Assembly (NCBI GenBank): GCA_964454645.1
Contig: CAYVTM010000003.1
Span: forward strand, 186,001 to 250,000
Source of the DNA: CAYVTM01 sp964454645
Lineage (GTDB): Bacteria; Bacteroidota; Bacteroidia; Sphingobacteriales; Sphingobacteriaceae
Direction of reading: 5' to 3'
Length of the DNA stretch: 64,000 bases
The notes under the pieces are model-generated. The model had not been told where the DNA came from. It did not search any database and saw only the letters and a list, made by a program, of their open reading frames with translations. This document shows, piece after piece, positions 25,027 through 35,084 of this stretch. Within the stretch, counting starts at the first letter, position 1. Each line of letters starts with the position of its first letter. The position numbers and the translations under genes were made by a program.

Positions 25027-26343
25027 ATGAGAAAAATAATTCCTGCAACGATAACTTTATGTGTTTTTCTTACAACGGCGAATGCTCAAACATGGTCATT
25101 GGAAAAGTGTGTAAGCTATGCACTGGAAAATAATTTATCGATAAAACAAACAGAGCTGAGTGTGTCCTTGGCAGAATTAGATAGAGAAGAAAGTAAGTTT
25201 GCCATATTACCGAACTTAAATGCAAATGCTACCCAGACACATACCTATGGTAGAGCAATTAACCCTTTTACGAACAGCTATGTTCCGCAAGATGTGAACT
25301 CCTTTAATACAGGCGTAAATTCGCAGGTAACCGTTTTCGGTGGTTTTCAAAAAATCAATACGCTTAAGCAAAGTGCTTATGCATTGGAAGCCGAGAAAGC
25401 AAATCTGGAAAAAACGAAAAACGATATTGCTTTAACAGTTGTAAATTATTTTCTGAATGTATTGTATAACCAGGATTTGCTAAAGGTCGCTGAAGAGCAG
25501 TTGGAGTTGAGCCGCTTACAGGTTGAGCGTGCCGAAAAAAATGCAGAGGTAGGAAATATCACAACCGGAGATGTATTGCAGGTAAAAGCTCAGTATGCCA
25601 ACGATCAGTTAAACCTTGCCAATGCTCAAAATCAATTGGATATTGCCCGTTTAAATTTAATTCAATTGTTGGATCGTGACCCGGCAGAAGAATTTATAGT
25701 CCTTCGTCCCGACAATATCGATCAATTAATTGCGTCAAGTTATGGGTATTCTTTTAATGAAGTTTATCAAAGTGCCGAACAAAATCTTCCCGATGTAAAG
25801 TTGTTGGAATATCGTTATAAAGCTGCGCAGAAAGGATTGGCAGCAACGCGTGGCGGAATGATGCCACGTTTAACACTTTCCGGAGGACTAAGTTCCGACT
25901 ACGCCGATATAAATCCATCTTCAATACGCAATCAGTTGGATAATAATTTTAGCCAGTATTTTTCTTTCGGTTTAGCCATTCCGATTTTTAATGCACATTC
26001 GGCACATGTAAATACGAAGCGTGCAAAAATTAATCTGATGAATGCAGAGATCAATACCCGGAATGCCAGGCTAAACCTGAGTAAAACCGTTACACAGGCA
26101 ATTGCAGATTTAAAAGCTTCCGAGAAAAAATATCAGGCAACGATCAATAGTTTTCGCTCATTGTCCGAAGCCTTTAAATACGATCAGCAAAAATTTGATG
26201 TTGGTTTATTGAATTCGGTAGATTATAATCTTTCCAAGAATAATCTTTCAAAAGCACAGGCAGAACTGCTGCAAGCGAAGTATGAATTGATATTCAGGGC
26301 AAAAGTTTTAGATTTTTATCAGGGAAAATCATTAACGTTCTAA
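25027..26343 (+). CDS. TolC-family outer membrane efflux protein
   Basis: A 438-residue outer-membrane channel for a tripartite efflux or type I secretion system. The signal peptide is KIIPATITLCVFLTTANA. It has the two internal OEP repeats expected of TolC: each repeat is a long alpha-helical coiled-coil region with short beta segments. The first carries WSLEKCVSYALENNLSIKQ and the second SFNEVYQSAEQNLPDVKLLE. The region ATQTHTYGRAINPFTNSYV is typical of Bacteroidota members. It is followed 35 bases later by the periplasmic adaptor gene, so both make one operon. There is no energising inner-membrane component in the window. Confidence 0.92.
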   Translation: MRKIIPATITLCVFLTTANAQTWSLEKCVSYALENNLSIKQTELSVSLAELDREESKFAILPNLNANATQTHTYGRAINPFTNSYVPQDVNSFNTGVNSQVTVFGGFQKINTLKQSAYALEAEKANLEKTKNDIALTVVNYFLNVLYNQDLLKVAEEQLELSRLQVERAEKNAEVGNITTGDVLQVKAQYANDQLNLANAQNQLDIARLNLIQLLDRDPAEEFIVLRPDNIDQLIASSYGYSFNEVYQSAEQNLPDVKLLEYRYKAAQKGLAATRGGMMPRLTLSGGLSSDYADINPSSIRNQLDNNFSQYFSFGLAIPIFNAHSAHVNTKRAKINLMNAEINTRNARLNLSKTVTQAIADLKASEKKYQATINSFRSLSEAFKYDQQKFDVGLLNSVDYNLSKNNLSKAQAELLQAKYELIFRAKVLDFYQGKSLTF

Positions 26344-26378
26344 TTTTTTTGCAAATTTGATAGAAATAATCCGAGCTG

Positions 26379-27731
26379 ATGAAAAATCAAAAGAATAAAT
26401 TATTTAAAATTCTGATAGCCCTTGTGGTATTATTGATTGTTTTCGTAGTGATTGCGAAGCGTGCGGGTTGGATATCCGGGAATGAAACCCAGGTTACCGT
26501 AGAGAAGCCGATGCTAAGAACCATTATTGAAACAGTTTCCGCCAGTGGTAAAATTCAACCTGAAGTGGAAGTGAAAATATCTCCTGATGTTTCGGGAGAG
26601 ATTATCGAATTACATGTGAAGGAAGGAGATCGGGTAAAGAAAGGGCAATTGCTTGTGAAAATTCGCCCCGATGTTTACGAGTCGTATCTCGATCGTGCTA
26701 ATGCATCGCTGAATAATGCCAAAGCGAACTATGCGAATGCGCAAGCACAGTTGTTACAAATAGAAGCGGAGTATAATCGTAATGCCCGATCTTTCGAAAG
26801 GAATAAGACCCTACATAAGGATAGAGTAATTTCAGATTCGGAATATGAAACGGCTTATGCCTCTTTTGAAACTGCCAAAGCCAATGTAGAAGCAGCGAAG
26901 CAAAGCGTATTAGCAGCAAAGTATAACATCGCAAGTGCCGAAGCAGGTGTGAAAGAAGCGAATGATAACCTGGTAAAGACCACTATCTTTGCTCCGGTTG
27001 ATGGAACGGTTTCGGTATTGAATGTGGAATTGGGCGAACGTGTTGTGGGTACTTCTCAAATGGCAGGAACTGAGATGATGCGCATTGCAAATTTATCATC
27101 GATGGAAGTGAGTGTAGATGTGAATGAAAATGATATCAATCGATTGTCGCTGAACGATACAGCCATGATTGAGATTGATGCTTTTCTCGATAAAAAATTT
27201 AAAGGTGTGGTTACCGAAATCGCAAACTCTGCGAGTATTATCGGAAGCAGTGCCGATCAGGTGACAAACTTTTCTGTTAAAATCAGAATTCTGCCCGAAT
27301 CGTATGTGTATTTACTGAAAGAGGATCAGGCATTGCCCTCGCCTTTTCGTCCGGGACTATCCGCAACCGTTGATATCCAAACCGAAAAAGTTACAAATGT
27401 ATTGACGATACCTATACAAGCTGTTACTACCCGTTCCGATACATCCGTTGCGCCTTCAGGTAAAAGTGCCGCTACGTCTGAGAAGAAAGCAAATAAAACC
27501 CAGGACGAAACCAGGGAGTATGTATTTACGGTTGTGAACGGAAGTATTAAGAAAATGGAGGTGAAATCCGGTATTCAGGATGATATGTATATTCAGATTC
27601 TTTCGGGTTTAACAGAAAATGACGAAGTTGTTATTGCACCTTATTTAGCGATTTCGAAAAATTTGAAAGAAGGAGATTTAGTGAAGATTGTAGAACGTGA
27701 TAAATTATTCGAAGTAGAAAAGAGAAAATAA
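26379..27731 (+). CDS. MacA/HlyD-type periplasmic adaptor of an efflux system
   Basis: A 450-residue membrane-fusion protein. One N-terminal transmembrane helix (FKILIALVVLLIVFVVIAK) anchors it in the inner membrane. Next come a first lipoyl half-motif (SASGKIQPEVEVKISPDVSG), a long alpha-hairpin (about residues 110-200, Ala/Asn/Glu-rich), the second lipoyl half (TIFAPVDGTVSVLNVELGER), a beta-barrel domain (MRIANLSSMEVSVDVNENDI) and a C-terminal membrane-proximal domain. The arrangement resembles MacA. The usual MacB ABC transporter gene does not follow; a terminator and gpsA do. So the pump partner is encoded elsewhere or shared. Confidence 0.92.
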   Translation: MKNQKNKLFKILIALVVLLIVFVVIAKRAGWISGNETQVTVEKPMLRTIIETVSASGKIQPEVEVKISPDVSGEIIELHVKEGDRVKKGQLLVKIRPDVYESYLDRANASLNNAKANYANAQAQLLQIEAEYNRNARSFERNKTLHKDRVISDSEYETAYASFETAKANVEAAKQSVLAAKYNIASAEAGVKEANDNLVKTTIFAPVDGTVSVLNVELGERVVGTSQMAGTEMMRIANLSSMEVSVDVNENDINRLSLNDTAMIEIDAFLDKKFKGVVTEIANSASIIGSSADQVTNFSVKIRILPESYVYLLKEDQALPSPFRPGLSATVDIQTEKVTNVLTIPIQAVTTRSDTSVAPSGKSAATSEKKANKTQDETREYVFTVVNGSIKKMEVKSGIQDDMYIQILSGLTENDEVVIAPYLAISKNLKEGDLVKIVERDKLFEVEKRK

Positions 27732-27753
27732 TTAATACATTATATATAAATTT

Positions 27754-27788
27754 GCCCATCCTTTCGAAAGAAACGATGGGCTTTTAAT
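27754..27788 (+). terminator. Intrinsic terminator after efflux operon
   Basis: GCCCATC (27754-27760) pairs with GATGGGC (27775-27781), followed by TTTTAATT. It ends a few bases before the gpsA start codon. Confidence 0.75.
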
Positions 27789-27792
27789 TAAA

Positions 27793-28794
27793 GTGGAAGA
27801 AAGAAAAGATAAAATAGCCGTTATCGGTGGCGGTAGTTGGGCAACAGCCTTAGTCAAGATACTGACGGATAATAGTCAGGATGTATCCTGGTGGATGCGT
27901 AATGAAGATGCAGTAAAGCACATTCGTACCTTTAACCGTAACCCTAATTATCTGCGTTCGGTAGAGTTGAAAATGAATCCCGAACAGGTAAGTACCGATC
28001 TTCAGGAAGTAATTGCTTATGCGGATTCCCTTGTGTTTGCAATCCCCGCAGCATTTTTAAAAGAGAGTCTTCAGCTTATAACTCCAACCCAATTAAAAGG
28101 GAAGAAAATTATTTCGGCAATCAAAGGAATAGTACCTGATGATAATTTAATTATCGGGGAATACTTTCATAAGGAATATGGGGTTCCTCTCGAACAAATT
28201 ATTGTTATAAGTGGCCCATGCCATGCTGAAGAAGTAGCACTTGAGAAATTATCCTATCTTACTATTTCTAGTTTAAGCGAAGCGAGTGCATCGCAATTTG
28301 CCGAATGCCTAAGAACCCGATATATTAAAACAATTATCTCGGAAGATATTTATGGTACGGAATACGCATCGGTATTAAAAAATGTATATGCCATAGCAAG
28401 CGGTATATGCCATGGACTGGGCTATGGGGATAATTTTCAGTCGGTATTAATTTCGAACGCTATTCGTGAGATGAAAAATTTTGTAGATGCAGCCCATCCC
28501 ATAGATAGAGATATTAAGGAATCGGCATATTTAGGGGATCTTTTGGTAACAGCTTATTCGCAATTCAGCCGTAATCGCACTTTTGGTAATATGATAGGAA
28601 AGGGATATTCGGTAAAATCGGCTCAATTCGAAATGGGAATGATAGCCGAAGGATACTATGCTTCTAAATGTGTACATGAAATAAACAGGACTTTAAAAGC
28701 GAGTATTCCCATCTGCAGGACTGTTTACGGTATCCTGTATGAACAAATTTCACCGGTTGTGGAAATGCGGCTATTAGCCGAAAAGTTGTCCTGA
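27793..28794 (+). CDS. gpsA: NAD(P)-dependent glycerol-3-phosphate dehydrogenase
   Basis: Makes sn-glycerol-3-phosphate from dihydroxyacetone phosphate for phospholipid synthesis, in the cytoplasm. The 333 residues show the Rossmann motif IAVIGGGSWATAL, the second conserved block VFAIPAAFLKESL, and ISAIKGIVPDDNLI, VISGPCHAEEVA, the substrate-site LKNVYAIASGICHGLGYGDN with the catalytic Lys, and AYLGDLLVTAYSQFSRNRTFG. The start is GTG at 27793, directly after the efflux-operon terminator, leaving almost no room for a separate promoter. It may depend on readthrough, or on a promoter inside the terminator region. Confidence 0.95.
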   Translation: MEERKDKIAVIGGGSWATALVKILTDNSQDVSWWMRNEDAVKHIRTFNRNPNYLRSVELKMNPEQVSTDLQEVIAYADSLVFAIPAAFLKESLQLITPTQLKGKKIISAIKGIVPDDNLIIGEYFHKEYGVPLEQIIVISGPCHAEEVALEKLSYLTISSLSEASASQFAECLRTRYIKTIISEDIYGTEYASVLKNVYAIASGICHGLGYGDNFQSVLISNAIREMKNFVDAAHPIDRDIKESAYLGDLLVTAYSQFSRNRTFGNMIGKGYSVKSAQFEMGMIAEGYYASKCVHEINRTLKASIPICRTVYGILYEQISPVVEMRLLAEKLS

Positions 28795-28943
28795 CCTGCT
28801 GTTTTTGAAATATTCCTCAATAAAACTCTAAGTATATGATTATCAGAAAAATTAATTAGTATATTATAAATACTCTTTTTTAACAATTTTGCAACCTCAA
28901 AGACATACTGTCGTATAAGCAAGAAGCTGTCATAATAAGCCCT

Positions 28944-31900
28944 ATGAACCATTTACTACGCTTTTCAGGTGTACTTATATTTCTGTTTCTGTTAACTGGG
29001 ACGCATACTGTGGTATTAGCACAGGCTTGCCCGAATATTATCGACGGAAACGGGGTGCCCAGCGCCAGCCCTCAGTGGTTTTCCTGTAACGGGAACCCTT
29101 TACAGATAAACATCCAGCCCGTAGCAAATATTCCCGGCCCCATTACCATTAACTGGGGAGATGGAAATAGTCAGGTTGTTGCAGGAGGTATTCTATCAAC
29201 GGGTTTTGTTTCGCATACCTATGCAGCCGTTCCTAAAGATACTTTGTTTACTATTTCCATTACGGGTTCTTGTACTATAAATGGCCAGGTGCTTATGAAA
29301 AAACCTGCTCTTGCGGGAGTGAATCTGGTATCGGGAGAAGTGAACAGTGTTTGTGCTCCCGATAGCATCCGGTTCATCAATACCAGTACCGATGCCGATA
29401 ATACGACTATCTTCTATGTGGATTTCGGCGATAATACCTACGATACCTTAGACCATACCAGCGTTAATAAAGTCTTTTCACATTATTATTTACCGGGAAC
29501 CGTAAGTTGTAATACTGCTGTAAGCATCAGGGCTGTGAAAGATGGCTGTATTGCCTCTACAAATACTTTTTCGCCGATTTTAATTTGGGATAAAGATTCT
29601 GCAGTGGTTACGGCTAATAATAATTTACTCTGTTATCCCGATACGCTTGTAACATTTACCAACAGCACTGTTCGAAACTGTGATGCACCTTTGGAAGGTA
29701 ATACCTCTCAGCGTTATGAGAAATGGATATTGATTGCTGCTAAATCGGATGGTACCGATTCGGTAATTGACTGGCGTCCTTCACCTCAACCGGCAATTCA
29801 GATGCGTTTTCCCGGGATTGGTGTTTATTGTGTACAACTCCTGGACAGCAGTTTCTGCGGTATCGATACTTCTGCAATTACTTGTGTTGAAATTGTAGCT
29901 CCGCCAACGGCAAGTTTTACAGCCAATAAGGATACTATCTGCGAAGGTGAAACGGTAACCTTTACCAATTTAAGTACTACCGGTACCGGATATATGTACA
30001 CCTATAATTGGGGAGACGGAACGGGTAATACAAATACTACTTCAACCGCTAATCAAAACCATATCTTTAATACAAACATTAGTACCACAACTACCCGGAT
30101 GGTTGTACTTACCGTTCAGGTGCCCGGCTCTAATGCTGCCTGTTCGGATAGGGATACGCTTTATATTGTTGTGGAGCCCGAACCCCGGCCCGATTTTCGG
30201 ATGAACGGGCAAACGACTGTTACAGCCTGCGATTCGGTACTCATCACTTTTACGGATGCTTCACTCGATACGGCCATCGGTGCAACATGGCAATGGGATC
30301 TGGATAATGATAATGTGTATGAGTTTACCGGGAAAATACCCCCACCTCAGATGTATTATGCCGATACAACAATTAACGGACCTACTAACATTACCATACG
30401 TCAAAGAATACTGAGGCCCAATGGATGTCAGGCTATACGTACCCGGAACATTACCATTAACAGAAGCCCGGTTGCAAACTTTACTGCTAACAGTGTTTGT
30501 CTCGGACAAGTTGCAACCTTTCAAAGTACATCTGTTTTTTATCCTGCAGGAGTAGGAGGTAAAACGTATCAATGGGATTTTGACGGTAACGGGACAAACG
30601 ATGCTTCCGGGCCTAACCCCACACATACTTATACCAGCAACGGTACTTATAATGTGCGCCTCATCGTCAGTAGTTCGCAGTCATGCCCCGATACAATTAT
30701 TCGTTCGTTTACTATTGAAGGTCCGCCCACTGCAAATTTCACTCCCAGTGTCATCAGGGCTTGCTCTCCGATGAGCGTAACTTTTGATAATACTTCCGTA
30801 GATGCTGTTGAATACTTTTGGAAATTAAATTTAGCCAATGCGGCTGATACTTCTTCGGCATTTGAACCTACACATGTGTATACCTATACCGGTACCGATA
30901 GTTTAGTGGTGAATGTACGCTTAATTGCAAGAACGGCTTTCGGTTGTACCGATTCGGTGACACGTACATTAGTTGTCTATCCGAATCCTACGGCAAATTT
31001 CACTGTAAACACATTTCCTTCCTGTATTCCTCAACCTTATTCTTTTACGGCTTCGATGGAATCTTCAGGAGAAACATCCTATGAATGGGATTTCGATGAT
31101 GGAACCGTGATCAACACTTTGCCGAATCCTTTTCATCAATTTGTAAATAACACAGCTTCCATCGCGGTGCATCAGGTGAAGCTGAGAGTATATAACGATT
31201 TCGGTTGTGTCGATTCTATAGTAAAACCGGTGCTGGTGTATCCTCAGTTGCAGGCAGTGATTTCCATAACAGGTTCGGATACTGCTTGCGCTCCTTTTCC
31301 GGTACAGTTTAATGCAATACCCGGAGTAGTAAGTTACGATTGGGATTTCGACGATGGAACAAACTCTTCGGGCCCTTCTCCTTTACATGTGTTTAATAAT
31401 ACTTCTACTATAAACAATGCCGAGTATAATGTTCGTTTAATTTATACTACAGCATTGGGATGTATAGATACAGCTTACCGTACAATCGTAGTATTCCCTC
31501 AAACACAAGCTGCTTTTGTAGCGAATACTTTAAGCGGTTGTCATCCGTTAACGGTTAGCTTCGATCGTTCATCAACAGTGGCAGCCAGTCAATTCAGCTG
31601 GGATTTCGGAGATGGCTCTGCAGTATTGGATACAAATGCAGCACAAATTCAACATCAGTTTTCAAACACAACGAATGCTCCCATACAACGGACCATTGTG
31701 CTGAATGTTGAAAATGCGGAAGGTTGTACCGATACCTTTGCTCTGACGATTACCATCTATCCCGATTTACTTGCAGATTTTGACATTGATACCATAGCAT
31801 GTTCTCCCTTTATCGATACGGCAATCAATTTAAGTGAGGGTGCTACACGATACCGTTGGTATGTGGATGGAGTATTGCGCGACTCTTTATTCAATCAACA

Positions 31901-34900
31901 TTTTTTCATTGTTAATACTACCAATACGGCTCAACAACATACAATAACCCTGCAGGCAAGAAATGCCTTTGGTTGTACCGAAAGTGTTACGAAAACCATT
32001 CATGTGTTACCGCTTCCTGTGGTACAGTTTACAACAGATGTTACCGAAGGATGTGCTCCGCTTACGGTTACAATTACGAATCAAACAACAACAGCAACGG
32101 ATTTTGAATGGGATTTTGGCGATGGACAAAGCTCTACGAGTAACGCAATAACTATAGATCATCAGTTTACAAATACAACCAATGCGCCGATAATACGAAC
32201 GATTCGTCTTCGTGCAATGAATTCGGATTCCTGTGTATCGGAACTGACCCAAAACATTACCGTTTATCCCGATTTATTCGCTGATTTCGACATCGATACT
32301 ATCATGTGTACACCTTTTATCGATACCGCAATAAATTTAAGCGCAGGTGCTGCACGCTACCGTTGGTATGTGAATGGAGTACTGCGTGATTCCTTACACA
32401 ACCAACATTTTTTCATCGCCAATACTACCAATGTAGTTCAACAACATACAATAACCTTGCAGGCAATAAATGCATTTGGTTGCAGCGAAAGTATTTCGAA
32501 AACCATACATGTATTACCGGTTCCTTTGGCTCAGTTTGCAACCGATGTTACCGAAGGTTGTGCTCCTTTCACTCTCAATCTAACGAATCAAACTACAGGA
32601 GCAATCAGCTATGAATGGGACTTCGGTGATGGACAAACTTCAACCAGTAATGCATTAACACTTTCGCACCTCTATACAAATACAACTAACGCTCCGCTCA
32701 CACGCACGATACGATTGAGGGCATTTACTGCCGATAATTGTGTGTCGGAAGTAACCCAAAACATTACCGCCTATCCCGATTTATTTGCTGACTTTACAAT
32801 AGATACACTTGTCTGTACACCCTTTATCGATACGGCAATCAATTTAAGCACAGGAGCTGTTCGTTATCGTTGGTATGTAAATGGAGTGCTGTTGGATTCC
32901 TTACACAACCAACATTTTTTGATTGCCAATAATACAAATGTAACGCAACAACATACCATCACCTTACAGGCAATCAATGCATTCGGATGTACCGAAAGTA
33001 TTACGAAAACTATCCGTGTATTGCCGGTTCCTGTGGTCCAGTTTGCAATAAATGTTACCGAAGGCTGTACGCCTTATGATGTAACGATTATCAATCAAAC
33101 TACCGGAGCTGCTAGTTATGAATGGGATTTCGGTGACGGGCAATCATCCACAACAGATGACCTTAACTTTACACATCGATTTGTAAATACCGGAATCGTT
33201 CCCATAACACGCGTGATCCGATTGAGAGCATTTACCGTCGATAATTGTGTGTCGGAAGTAACGCAAAACTTTACGGTATTTCCGGATGTACAATCGGCAT
33301 TTGAAATTACTCCTCAGGCATGTAGCCCGTATGTTGCTACTGCCGAAAATCAATCAGAGGGAGCAACCAGGTTTTATTGGTATCTGGATGGGGCTTTGGT
33401 TGACTCTACCCGAAACAGAAATTTTACGATCGTAAACAATACAGCAACAATTCAAACGCATACGGTTCGTTTACAGGCAATATCTCCTTTCGGTTGTGTA
33501 AGCGATTCGAGCTTTACAGTTTCGGTATTTCCTAAGCCGGTTGCTAATTTTATTGTCGATCAAAATGCAGGTTGTCAACCTTTCGATATTACCATTACGA
33601 ATCTATCAACTCCGGGCTTACGCTATTACTGGGATTTCGGGAATGGCATCGATTCTATGAATACCCCGACATTCACCCGTAACTACGAAAATTTAAATTT
33701 ATTTCCGGTTGATTATACCATACAATTAATCGTTATCAATTCGCAGGGTTGTTCGGATACAGCCACCCGTGTGATAACGGTTTACCCGTATCTGGAAGCT
33801 GCCTTTATAACGGATACCATCGGATGCAGTCCTTTTATAATTACGCCCCGCAATAATTCCATCAATGCGGTCTCGCATACATGGTTCGTTGACAATGCAG
33901 CAGTTGCGATTGTGGCAGAGCCCCAAATAACTTTGACCAATACCGGCAACACCCCTATCGATTATAGTGTACGATTAGATATTCAATCGAGCTTCGGATG
34001 TATCGGGTCATTTAGCAGAGTGGTGCGTGTATATCCTACACCGGTAGCACAATTCTTAGTGCTTGACCCGAATATTAAATTCCCTCAAAATACTTTTAGC
34101 ATCCTTAATCAAAATATTGTGCCGGGGTATGATTATCATTGGGATTTCGGGGATGGAGAAACATCAACAAATCCTAATCCCGGAACACACAGCTATACAA
34201 ATCCCGGAACCTATTCCATTACTTTAACCGTTTCGAATGAGTATTGCAGCCACTCTTTATCGCAAACCGTGTTTATAGAGCCCCCGACACCTGTTGTAAA
34301 TTTCAATGGTTCGGGAGCAGGGTGCTTACCGTTTACCGTTTCCTTCCGGAATAATACGTTATATGCCGACCGTTATCTTTGGGATTTTGGAGATGGAGAG
34401 ATCTCGGAATTTACGGAGCCTGCACATACCTATACCCGTAGCGGTACATTCACTGTAACGCTTACAGGTTTTGGTGCGGGCGGACAAGCAACAGCAGTGC
34501 ATATCGATAGTGTGATTGTGTTTGATATTCCGAATGCCTATTTTGTTTCTCAACCGCGCATAGTTTATCTGCCGAGCGATCCATTGGTAGTATTCAATTT
34601 ATCGACGAATGCTACTGATTTCTTTTGGGATTTTGGAGATGGCATAACTTCTACGGAAGTATCTCCCGAACATTATTATTCCGAACCGGGTGATTATACC
34701 ATTCGTCTCATTTCGGAAAATCAATTCGGCTGTCGGGATACATTTAGTGTTGTGAATGCCGTAAGGGCAGAGGGAAATGGTGCCGTTGTGGTACCCAATG
34801 CTTTTACACCCGATCCCTTTGGTGCAAGTGGAGGGTTAATCCGTCCCGGAGAATATGATAACAATGTGTTTCACCCGGTTATAAATGGTGCGGAACATTA

Positions 34901-35084
34901 TTATTTTAGCATTTATAACCGTTGGGGAGAATTATTATTTGAAAGCAGAGATATAAATATCGGTTGGGATGGTTATTATCGTGGCGAATTATGCAAACAG
35001 GATGTTTATGTTTGGAAAGTAGAAGCAATCTTCTCGGATGGTAAAAAAATTACTAAAGCAGGAGATGTATTATTATTAAGATGA
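28944..35084 (+). CDS. Giant PKD-domain surface protein with T9SS type B sorting domain
   Basis: A 2046-residue exported protein. A signal peptide (LLRFSGVLIFLFLLTGTHTV, cut after VLAQA) is followed by about 20 tandem beta-sandwich modules. Many carry the PKD signature W-D-F-G-D-G/N-G, for example YEWDFGDGQSST and YHWDFGDGETST, alternating with a second module type (RYRWYVNGVLRDS) that lacks it. Three consecutive module pairs at 31758-33278 repeat with exactly 169-residue spacing. The last 95 residues (VVVPNAFTPDPFGASGG, YYFSIYNRWGELLFES, WDGYYRGELCKQDVYVWKV) are a type B (gliding-motility-associated) sorting domain. The stop overlaps the PorP/SprF start. An adhesin or matrix role is likely by analogy with SprB-like proteins. 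Many Cys pairs are present. Confidence 0.92.
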   Translation: MNHLLRFSGVLIFLFLLTGTHTVVLAQACPNIIDGNGVPSASPQWFSCNGNPLQINIQPVANIPGPITINWGDGNSQVVAGGILSTGFVSHTYAAVPKDTLFTISITGSCTINGQVLMKKPALAGVNLVSGEVNSVCAPDSIRFINTSTDADNTTIFYVDFGDNTYDTLDHTSVNKVFSHYYLPGTVSCNTAVSIRAVKDGCIASTNTFSPILIWDKDSAVVTANNNLLCYPDTLVTFTNSTVRNCDAPLEGNTSQRYEKWILIAAKSDGTDSVIDWRPSPQPAIQMRFPGIGVYCVQLLDSSFCGIDTSAITCVEIVAPPTASFTANKDTICEGETVTFTNLSTTGTGYMYTYNWGDGTGNTNTTSTANQNHIFNTNISTTTTRMVVLTVQVPGSNAACSDRDTLYIVVEPEPRPDFRMNGQTTVTACDSVLITFTDASLDTAIGATWQWDLDNDNVYEFTGKIPPPQMYYADTTINGPTNITIRQRILRPNGCQAIRTRNITINRSPVANFTANSVCLGQVATFQSTSVFYPAGVGGKTYQWDFDGNGTNDASGPNPTHTYTSNGTYNVRLIVSSSQSCPDTIIRSFTIEGPPTANFTPSVIRACSPMSVTFDNTSVDAVEYFWKLNLANAADTSSAFEPTHVYTYTGTDSLVVNVRLIARTAFGCTDSVTRTLVVYPNPTANFTVNTFPSCIPQPYSFTASMESSGETSYEWDFDDGTVINTLPNPFHQFVNNTASIAVHQVKLRVYNDFGCVDSIVKPVLVYPQLQAVISITGSDTACAPFPVQFNAIPGVVSYDWDFDDGTNSSGPSPLHVFNNTSTINNAEYNVRLIYTTALGCIDTAYRTIVVFPQTQAAFVANTLSGCHPLTVSFDRSSTVAASQFSWDFGDGSAVLDTNAAQIQHQFSNTTNAPIQRTIVLNVENAEGCTDTFALTITIYPDLLADFDIDTIACSPFIDTAINLSEGATRYRWYVDGVLRDSLFNQHFFIVNTTNTAQQHTITLQARNAFGCTESVTKTIHVLPLPVVQFTTDVTEGCAPLTVTITNQTTTATDFEWDFGDGQSSTSNAITIDHQFTNTTNAPIIRTIRLRAMNSDSCVSELTQNITVYPDLFADFDIDTIMCTPFIDTAINLSAGAARYRWYVNGVLRDSLHNQHFFIANTTNVVQQHTITLQAINAFGCSESISKTIHVLPVPLAQFATDVTEGCAPFTLNLTNQTTGAISYEWDFGDGQTSTSNALTLSHLYTNTTNAPLTRTIRLRAFTADNCVSEVTQNITAYPDLFADFTIDTLVCTPFIDTAINLSTGAVRYRWYVNGVLLDSLHNQHFLIANNTNVTQQHTITLQAINAFGCTESITKTIRVLPVPVVQFAINVTEGCTPYDVTIINQTTGAASYEWDFGDGQSSTTDDLNFTHRFVNTGIVPITRVIRLRAFTVDNCVSEVTQNFTVFPDVQSAFEITPQACSPYVATAENQSEGATRFYWYLDGALVDSTRNRNFTIVNNTATIQTHTVRLQAISPFGCVSDSSFTVSVFPKPVANFIVDQNAGCQPFDITITNLSTPGLRYYWDFGNGIDSMNTPTFTRNYENLNLFPVDYTIQLIVINSQGCSDTATRVITVYPYLEAAFITDTIGCSPFIITPRNNSINAVSHTWFVDNAAVAIVAEPQITLTNTGNTPIDYSVRLDIQSSFGCIGSFSRVVRVYPTPVAQFLVLDPNIKFPQNTFSILNQNIVPGYDYHWDFGDGETSTNPNPGTHSYTNPGTYSITLTVSNEYCSHSLSQTVFIEPPTPVVNFNGSGAGCLPFTVSFRNNTLYADRYLWDFGDGEISEFTEPAHTYTRSGTFTVTLTGFGAGGQATAVHIDSVIVFDIPNAYFVSQPRIVYLPSDPLVVFNLSTNATDFFWDFGDGITSTEVSPEHYYSEPGDYTIRLISENQFGCRDTFSVVNAVRAEGNGAVVVPNAFTPDPFGASGGLIRPGEYDNNVFHPVINGAEHYYFSIYNRWGELLFESRDINIGWDGYYRGELCKQDVYVWKVEAIFSDGKKITKAGDVLLLR
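31758..33278 (+). repeat. Three tandem 507-nt coding repeats
   Basis: Units start at 31758, 32265 and 32772, each exactly 507 bases (169 codons), with near-identical segments such as PFIDTAINLS, QQHTITLQA and TNTTNAP. A fourth, diverged unit begins at 33279. They encode an Ig-like module plus a PKD module, and indicate recent in-frame duplication. Confidence 0.92.

Noticed and set aside
28944..33300. CRISPR-like regular repeats
   Set aside because: The periodicity is 507 bases and in frame; these are coding modules, and no short spaced repeats were seen anywhere in the window.
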